From Gammaproteobacteria bacterium (GTDB lineage: Bacteria; Pseudomonadota; Gammaproteobacteria; Pseudomonadales; Azotimanducaceae), in NCBI GenBank assembly GCA_009840715.1, contig VXNE01000072.1:1-10618 (forward strand): a stretch of 10,618 bases of DNA, in the 5' to 3' direction. The notes under the pieces are model-generated. The model worked only from the letters and a program-made list of their open reading frames with translations. It searched no databases and had not been told where the DNA came from. Position 1 is the first letter of the stretch; each line of letters starts with the position of its first letter. Made by a program: the position numbers and the translations under genes. Positions 7,047 through 10,618 of this stretch are shown piece after piece.

Positions 7047-7456
7047 TGCCTCCCGATGACAACCTCCCCATTTCCGATGACGACAGGTTACTTCGGCGGA
7101 TTCCGCCTGACTTAGTCGTCCCGAACCACAACAGCGGCATCGATGAGCCGAGTTCTGCGGCCTTCTCGGACTCGTCCGACGGTACGGGAATGTCGGTCAC
7201 AGTGGAGTCCACGTCGCGGGCAAAAGGCGTCTCCGAGCAAGACCTATTGCGTGGTTACGACGGCTTTGGGTTGGTGGCTATTCCCGCTGCGTTAGTGAGA
7301 CAACAGGGCCAACGCATCGTCAGGAAGGCCACGCCGCGCGATCCGGCACACGCCGAGGTCATCGGCAAGAAGACCAGGGGCGTCAAGAGGGCCTTCAAGC
7401 GGGGTGCCGTGTGGGTCGTTCGTCCACTCCAGACCTCGAGGGGCACAGAGCCGTAG
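7046..7456 (+). CDS. Small protein with DDDRLLRRI, SSAAF and AHAEVIGKK motifs, function unknown (cassette gene 3)
   Basis: The product is 136 aa. I chose ATG 7046, which overlaps the preceding stop by one base (TGATG). A TTG one codon earlier (7043) is the alternative. The chain has an N-terminal acidic DDDRLLRRIPPDLVVP, a Ser/Asp-rich SSAAFSDSSDGTGMSVTVES, then a compact half with AIPAALVRQQGQRIV, DPAHAEVIGKK and a very basic KKTRGVKRAFKRGAVWVVRP near the end. I recall this combination (RRI, SS.AF, a short SV strand, DPAHA.V.GKK) in other small accessory proteins, but I cannot name a Pfam family or an activity. There is no signal peptide or membrane segment. The basic tail could bind nucleic acid or the acidic upstream partner; that is inference. 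The stop lies 39 bases before the convergent dctM stop. Confidence 0.75.
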   Translation: MPPDDNLPISDDDRLLRRIPPDLVVPNHNSGIDEPSSAAFSDSSDGTGMSVTVESTSRAKGVSEQDLLRGYDGFGLVAIPAALVRQQGQRIVRKATPRDPAHAEVIGKKTRGVKRAFKRGAVWVVRPLQTSRGTEP

Positions 7457-7461
7457 CGGCA

Positions 7462-7497
7462 GTCACGTGGTCACCTGCTAGCGCGGGCTCGTCACCT
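7462..7497. repeat. Short GTCAC direct repeats between convergent genes
   Basis: GTCAC occurs at 7462-7466, 7470-7474 and 7491-7495. The last two extend to GTCACCT and are 21 bases apart. They fill the 39-base gap between cassette gene 3 and the dctM stop and reach the stop codon itself. No stem with a U-run is visible, so I see no intrinsic terminator here. The repeats may mark a junction or may be chance. Confidence 0.25.
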
Positions 7498-8878
7498 AAT
7501 ACAGCACCCCCGGCAGCCACGGCGCGAGCCCCGGCGCCAGCGCCAGCAGCGCCAGCAGTCCCAACTGCAGCACGATGAACGGCGCCGCACCCCGGTAGAT
7601 GTCGAGGGTCGCGACCTCCGGGGGCGCGACGCCGCGCAGGTAGAAGAGGGAGAACCCGAACGGCGGCGTCAGGAACGACGTCTGGAGGTTCACCGCGATC
7701 ATCACGCCCAGCCAGACCGGGTCGAGGCCCATCGCGAGCAGGACGGGGCCGACGATCGGCACGACGACATAGGTGATCTCGATGAAGTCGAGCAGGAAGC
7801 CGAGCAGGAAGATCACGACCATCACGATGACGGTCGCACCCAGCACGCCGCCCGGCATGTCGGCGAAGATCCCGGCCACCAGTTCGTCGCCGCCGTAGCC
7901 GCGGAAGACGAGGGAGAAGACCGAGGCGCCGATCAGGATGAAGAAGACCATCGACGTGGTCTTCACCGTCGCGGCGCCGATCTCGCGCAGGACGGACCAC
8001 GACAGGGCGCGGTAGGCCACCGCGAGAAGAAGCGCGCCCATGGCGCCGACGCCGGCGGCCTCGGTCGGAGTGGCGAAGCCGGCCAGTATCGAGCCGAGCA
8101 CTGCGGCGATGAGCAGGATCGGCGGGGCGAGGCCGCGGATCAGTTGGCGCAGGGGCACGGCGGGAGGACCGTCCGTGGACTCCGGGTCGCGCCTTGCCGG
8201 GGCCCGTTCCGGGCGCAACAGCGCGGTGACCGCGATGTAGCCGAGATAGAGACCCACGAGGACCAGCCCCGGGAGGAGTGCCCCGGCGAAGAGATCCCCG
8301 ACGGATACCGTCTTTGGCGAGAAAACCCCGAGGCCGAGCTGCGCCTGCTGGTACGCGCTCGACAGCACGTCGCCGAGCAGCACGAGCGCGATGGAGGGCG
8401 GGATGATCTGGCCGAGGGTCCCGGTCGCGCAGATCGTCCCGGTGGCGAGCCTGGGATCGTAGCCGTGGCGCAGCATGGTGGGCAGCGACAGGAGACCGAG
8501 CGTCACGACGGTGGCGCCCACGATGCCGGTGCTCGCCGCCATCATCATGCCGACGACGGTCACGGCGATGCCGAGGCCGCCGCGCACGCGCCCGAGGAGG
8601 ACGGACAGGCTCTCGAGCAGCGTCTCGGCGATGCGGGTGCGCTCGAGCGTGACGCCCATCGCCACGAAGAGCGGTACCGCGATCAGGGTCTGGTTGGTGA
8701 CGATGCCGAACAGGCGGCCGGGCAGGAAGCCGAGGTCCTTGAGGTCGAACACGCCGAAGGCGGCGCCGCCGAACGCGAACAGGAGCGCGACGCCGGCGAG
8801 GGTCGCCGCCACGGCGTAGCCGGCCAGGAGCGCCGCGAAGACCGCGGCGAACATCACGAGCGGCAGGAACTCGATCAC
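7496..8878 (-). CDS. dctM: TRAP transporter large permease subunit DctM
   Basis: DctM is the multi-pass channel subunit that moves the substrate across the inner membrane using the sodium gradient, with DctQ and a periplasmic binding protein. The 460-aa product is hydrophobic throughout, with about a dozen membrane segments. Diagnostic blocks are MAASTGIVGATVVTLGLL, LATGTICATGTLGQIIPPSI and NLQTSFLTPPFGFSLFYLRG, the last near the C-terminus. A soluble loop (about PERAPARRDPESTDGPPAV) separates the two halves. I chose GTG 8878-8876, which overlaps the dctQ stop as GTGA and gives VIEFLPLVMFAAVFAALLAGY, the usual N-terminus. The frame is open further upstream, but that part lies antiparallel to dctQ's own frame and is spurious. 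It is translationally coupled to dctQ. The matching binding protein is encoded convergently at 4478-5593. Confidence 0.93.
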   Translation of the reverse strand: MIEFLPLVMFAAVFAALLAGYAVAATLAGVALLFAFGGAAFGVFDLKDLGFLPGRLFGIVTNQTLIAVPLFVAMGVTLERTRIAETLLESLSVLLGRVRGGLGIAVTVVGMMMAASTGIVGATVVTLGLLSLPTMLRHGYDPRLATGTICATGTLGQIIPPSIALVLLGDVLSSAYQQAQLGLGVFSPKTVSVGDLFAGALLPGLVLVGLYLGYIAVTALLRPERAPARRDPESTDGPPAVPLRQLIRGLAPPILLIAAVLGSILAGFATPTEAAGVGAMGALLLAVAYRALSWSVLREIGAATVKTTSMVFFILIGASVFSLVFRGYGGDELVAGIFADMPGGVLGATVIVMVVIFLLGFLLDFIEITYVVVPIVGPVLLAMGLDPVWLGVMIAVNLQTSFLTPPFGFSLFYLRGVAPPEVATLDIYRGAAPFIVLQLGLLALLALAPGLAPWLPGVLY

Positions 8879-9351
8879 GAAAGCAGCGTGCGGAACTCGC
8901 GCACGGACTGGACGGCCGCGTGGGCGGCCAGCATGACGGCGGCGACCGGGATGAGGGTCTTCAGCGCGAACACCAGGGGGACACCCCCAACCTCCTGGGA
9001 GCCTTCGAGGACCGACCAGGAACTCGCCACGTAGTCGAGGCTCGTGAAGAAGATCACGAGGCACAGGGGCAGGGTCAGGACGAGGTGCCCGACCAGGTTG
9101 ACGATGCCGCGGGCGCGCACCGACATCCGCCCGTACAGCACATCCACGCGCACGTGACCGTCGTGCTGCGCCGTGTAGGCGAGCCCGAGCATGAACACCA
9201 TCCCGTGCATGTAGATCACGGACTCCTGGAGCATGATCGCGCTCGTGTCGAAGCCGTAGCGCAGCACGACGACGACGCACGTCGCCACGATCATTGCGAA
9301 CGTCAGCCAAGCGACGGCGCGACCGGTCCAGTCGATGATCCGGTCGATCAT
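8875..9351 (-). CDS. dctQ: TRAP transporter small permease subunit DctQ
   Basis: The product is 158 aa with four hydrophobic segments (about residues 13-35, 45-63, 83-106 and 125-147), the DctQ topology. Family-like features are the first-helix ending VVVLRYGF, the LQESVIYMHGMVFMLGLAYT second helix preceded by a short amphipathic stretch, and the following DGHVRVDVLYGRMS, a typical DctQ loop. It supports DctM in the inner membrane as the small subunit of the sodium-driven importer. The start is ATG 9351-9349, inside an ATGA overlap with the ubiA stop; the end overlaps the dctM start as GTGA. These overlaps indicate one coupled ubiA-dctQ-dctM transcript. The partner binding protein is not in this operon, which is unusual for TRAP systems. 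Confidence 0.92.
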   Translation of the reverse strand: MIDRIIDWTGRAVAWLTFAMIVATCVVVVLRYGFDTSAIMLQESVIYMHGMVFMLGLAYTAQHDGHVRVDVLYGRMSVRARGIVNLVGHLVLTLPLCLVIFFTSLDYVASSWSVLEGSQEVGGVPLVFALKTLIPVAAVMLAAHAAVQSVREFRTLLS

Positions 9352-10232
9352 GCGGCGGCGCGCCCCGGCATGGCGTACTCGACGACCGCGCCGGCGAAGA
9401 GGGCGAAGCCCACCCAGGTGTTGTTGCGGAAGGCGGCGAAGCAGCGGGACTCGTCGCGGTCCCGGATGAGGTGCTGCTGGTACAGGAAGAGCGCCGCGGC
9501 GACGGCGAGCGCGGCGAACCAGGGGATGCGCAGGCCGGCATTTACGCCGAGCACGACGAGCATGCCGAGCGTCGCCGCCTGCAGCAACGCGATCATCGCG
9601 CGGTCGGCGCGGCCGAACAGGATGGCGATCGACTTGACCCCCGCGCGCAGGTCGTCACGCCGGTCCACCATCGCGTACTCGGTATCGTAGGCGACGATCC
9701 ACAGCAGGCTCGCGAGGAACAGGAGCCAGCCGAGGGTCGACACGCTCTCGTTGACCGCCGCAAACGCCATCGGGATGCCCCAACTGAACGCCACGCCGAG
9801 CACGAGCTGCGGCAGGTGCGTGTAGCGTTTCATGAAGGGGTACGCGACGGCGACCAGGAGGCCCGCCACGGCGAGCAGGCGCGTCAGCGTGTTGAGCGTC
9901 ATCACCACCGCCAGCGCCAGCAGCGCGAGGACGACGAAGAGCACCCCCGCCTCCTTGCGGGACACGCGGCCGGTGGCGAGGGGCCGGTTCGCCGTGCGCG
10001 TCACGTGGGGGTCGAAGTCCCGGTCGGCCATGTCGTTGACCACGCATCCGGCCGCGCGCATGAGGAACGTCCCGGCGACGAACGCGGCCACGATCGGCCA
10101 CGGCGGCGTCCCCCCGGCGGCGATCCAGAGCGCGGCGAGCGTGGGCCATAGCAGGAGCAGCGTGCCCACGGGCCGGTCGAGGCGCATCAGTTGGAGGTAG
10201 GCGGCCAGTCTGCCGGGCACGGGACACCACAC
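9348..10232 (-). CDS. ubiA: 4-hydroxybenzoate polyprenyltransferase UbiA
   Basis: UbiA joins a polyprenyl chain to 4-hydroxybenzoate in the inner membrane, the second step of ubiquinone synthesis. The 294-aa product has multiple membrane helices and both Asp-rich motifs that bind magnesium-diphosphate: NDMADRDFDPHVTRTANRP and DTEYAMVDRRDD. RLMR-like LMRLDRPVGTLLLLWPTL marks the N-terminus as in E. coli UbiA (290 aa). The frame stays open to 10334, across rubredoxin's 5' end, but no ATG, GTG or TTG lies between there and GTG 10232. GTG 10220 is a second possible start (290 aa). Neither has a good ribosome binding site. The stop overlaps the dctQ start as ATGA. The rubredoxin gene is divergent. 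No ubiC (chorismate lyase) is visible beside it. Confidence 0.94.
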   Translation of the reverse strand: MWCPVPGRLAAYLQLMRLDRPVGTLLLLWPTLAALWIAAGGTPPWPIVAAFVAGTFLMRAAGCVVNDMADRDFDPHVTRTANRPLATGRVSRKEAGVLFVVLALLALAVVMTLNTLTRLLAVAGLLVAVAYPFMKRYTHLPQLVLGVAFSWGIPMAFAAVNESVSTLGWLLFLASLLWIVAYDTEYAMVDRRDDLRAGVKSIAILFGRADRAMIALLQAATLGMLVVLGVNAGLRIPWFAALAVAAALFLYQQHLIRDRDESRCFAAFRNNTWVGFALFAGAVVEYAMPGRAAA

Positions 10233-10314
10233 TAGGGCGGACGGGTTATCCTTCGGGGCCGCGAGTGTGTCGGATTTGCGCCGCGAAAGCGAAGGGAAGG
10301 AACAGCGCGAGATC
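10233..10314. promoter_or_regulatory. Divergent intergenic region between ubiA and rubredoxin
   Basis: These 82 bases must carry the 5' signals for both the - strand ubiA-dctQM unit and the + strand rubredoxin gene. A purine-rich AAGGGAAGG lies at 10292-10300. I could not find matched -35 and -10 boxes on either strand, so the role is inferred from gene orientation alone. Confidence 0.3.
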
Positions 10315-10482
10315 GTGAAGAAGTGGCAGTGCATCGTCTGTGGTTGGATCTACGACGAAGCAGAGGGATACGAGGACGACGGCATCGCCCCCGGGACGGC
10401 CTGGGAGGACGTGCCGGAGGACTTCGTGTGTCCGGAGTGCGGGGTCGGCAAGGAAGATTTCGAGATGATCGAGATCGGCTGA
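10315..10482 (+). CDS. Rubredoxin
   Basis: This 55-aa, one-iron electron carrier acts in the cytoplasm. The iron ligands are Cys6, Cys9, Cys39 and Cys42, in CIVCGWIY and CPECGVG, with the family-typical GIAPGTAWEDVPEDFVCP between. I chose GTG 10315 (MKKWQC) because rubredoxins of this class are 54-55 residues. The frame also starts at GTG 10267, which would add a 16-residue charged extension with no counterpart in the family. The AAGG at 10297-10300 is rather far for the GTG 10315 start. In gammaproteobacteria such rubredoxins can serve alkane hydroxylases or oxidative-stress enzymes, but no partner enzyme is in view. It is divergent from ubiA and 54 bases before the next gene. Confidence 0.96.
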   Translation: MKKWQCIVCGWIYDEAEGYEDDGIAPGTAWEDVPEDFVCPECGVGKEDFEMIEIG

Positions 10483-10522
10483 GTTTGAGCCGCATCGGTC
10501 CGCGGGGCCGCATCCGAGCAGT

Positions 10523-10530
10523 GAGGGGGA
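10523..10530 (+). promoter_or_regulatory. Ribosome binding site of the last gene
   Basis: GAGGGGGA lies six bases before ATG 10537. It is one of the better Shine-Dalgarno sequences in the window and fixes the start of the truncated final gene. Confidence 0.6.
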
Positions 10531-10536
10531 AAGCGG

Positions 10537-10618
10537 ATGAGTGAAAACAGCTTGTGGAGCCGCGTCATCGGCCTGCCGTTGCACTGGCAGATCGTGGCGG
10601 CACTGGTCCTGGCGGCGC
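10537..10618 (+). CDS. Possible dicarboxylate/amino acid:cation symporter, N-terminus only
   Basis: Only 27 codons lie in the window: MSENSLWSRVIGLPLHWQ followed by a hydrophobic start of a membrane segment, IVAALVLAA. The LPLHWQI.ALVL pattern resembles the first residues of the GltP/DctA family (DAACS) of sodium- or proton-coupled glutamate and dicarboxylate symporters. That would make it a second carboxylate uptake system beside the TRAP genes. With so few residues the family is a guess; any polytopic membrane protein is possible. The start is well supported by GAGGGGGA at 10523-10530. Confidence 0.55.
   Translation, partial: MSENSLWSRVIGLPLHWQIVAALVLAA

Noticed and set aside
5594..7495. 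Insertion sequence, phage attachment site or integrase at the cassette
   Set aside because: There is no transposase or integrase ORF, no tRNA, no terminal inverted repeats and no shared direct repeat of useful length at the two edges.
8144..9034. A 296-codon + strand frame opposite dctM and dctQ
   Set aside because: Its translation is rich in charged residues and is the complement of membrane-protein codons, with no domain or ribosome binding site.
10267..10314. Sixteen-residue N-terminal extension of rubredoxin from GTG 10267
   Set aside because: The MKKWQC start at 10315 gives the standard 55 residues. The extension is charged, lacks any signal-peptide features and has no counterpart in the family.
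10233..10334. N-terminal extension of UbiA up to 10334
   Set aside because: This part overlaps the 5' end of rubredoxin, contains no start codon between 10334 and 10232, and does not resemble UbiA.
10476..10492. Terminator after rubredoxin from CGGCT...AGCCG
   Set aside because: The stem is only 5 bp with a 7-base loop, it overlaps the stop codon, and there is no U-run.

Overview
The window looks like a piece of a high-GC proteobacterial chromosome, most likely gammaproteobacterial. The reasons are a glmU-glmS pair, a UvrD/PcrA-type helicase, a UbiA of the ubiquinone pathway and a classical 55-aa rubredoxin, all in DNA that is roughly 70% G+C or higher in sampled rows. The taxonomic call is an inference from gene content, with no ribosomal marker in view.

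Layout on the + strand: the 3' end of glmU (2-418), glmS (429-2261), a uvrD-type helicase (2265-4463) and a TRAP-transporter substrate-binding lipoprotein of the TakP/DctP type (4478-5593). These four genes are nearly contiguous, with gaps of 10, 3 and 14 bases. The first two are consecutive steps of UDP-GlcNAc synthesis (cell-wall precursors). The helicase serves DNA repair.

From about 5594 to 7456 the sequence changes character. Sampled 60-base rows fall to about 55-58% G+C, against 78% in one sampled dctP row, and three tightly packed + strand genes appear. They are a TIGR04255-family protein (5709-6536), a 168-aa protein with a WDSYGA / PTPDGS..VEW signature (6540-7046) and a 136-aa protein with a DDDRLLRRI / SSAAF / AHAEVIGKK signature (7046-7456). 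None has a function I can name. They are preceded by a 115-base leader holding an 18-base palindrome, repeated GAGAAC elements and a possible 37-codon ORF that overlaps the first gene. This is the accessory cassette in the window and the best candidate for an undescribed system.

On the - strand, reading leftwards from 10232, lie ubiA, dctQ and dctM, joined by ATGA and GTGA overlaps. DctQ and DctM are the membrane subunits expected to partner the lipoprotein encoded at 4478-5593. The TRAP transporter is therefore split between two convergent transcription units with the foreign-looking cassette between them. Rubredoxin (10315-10482) is divergent from ubiA. After it begins a truncated gene (10537 to the end) whose first 27 residues resemble a dicarboxylate/amino acid:cation symporter.

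I see no tRNA, rRNA, CRISPR array, insertion sequence or convincing rho-independent terminator.
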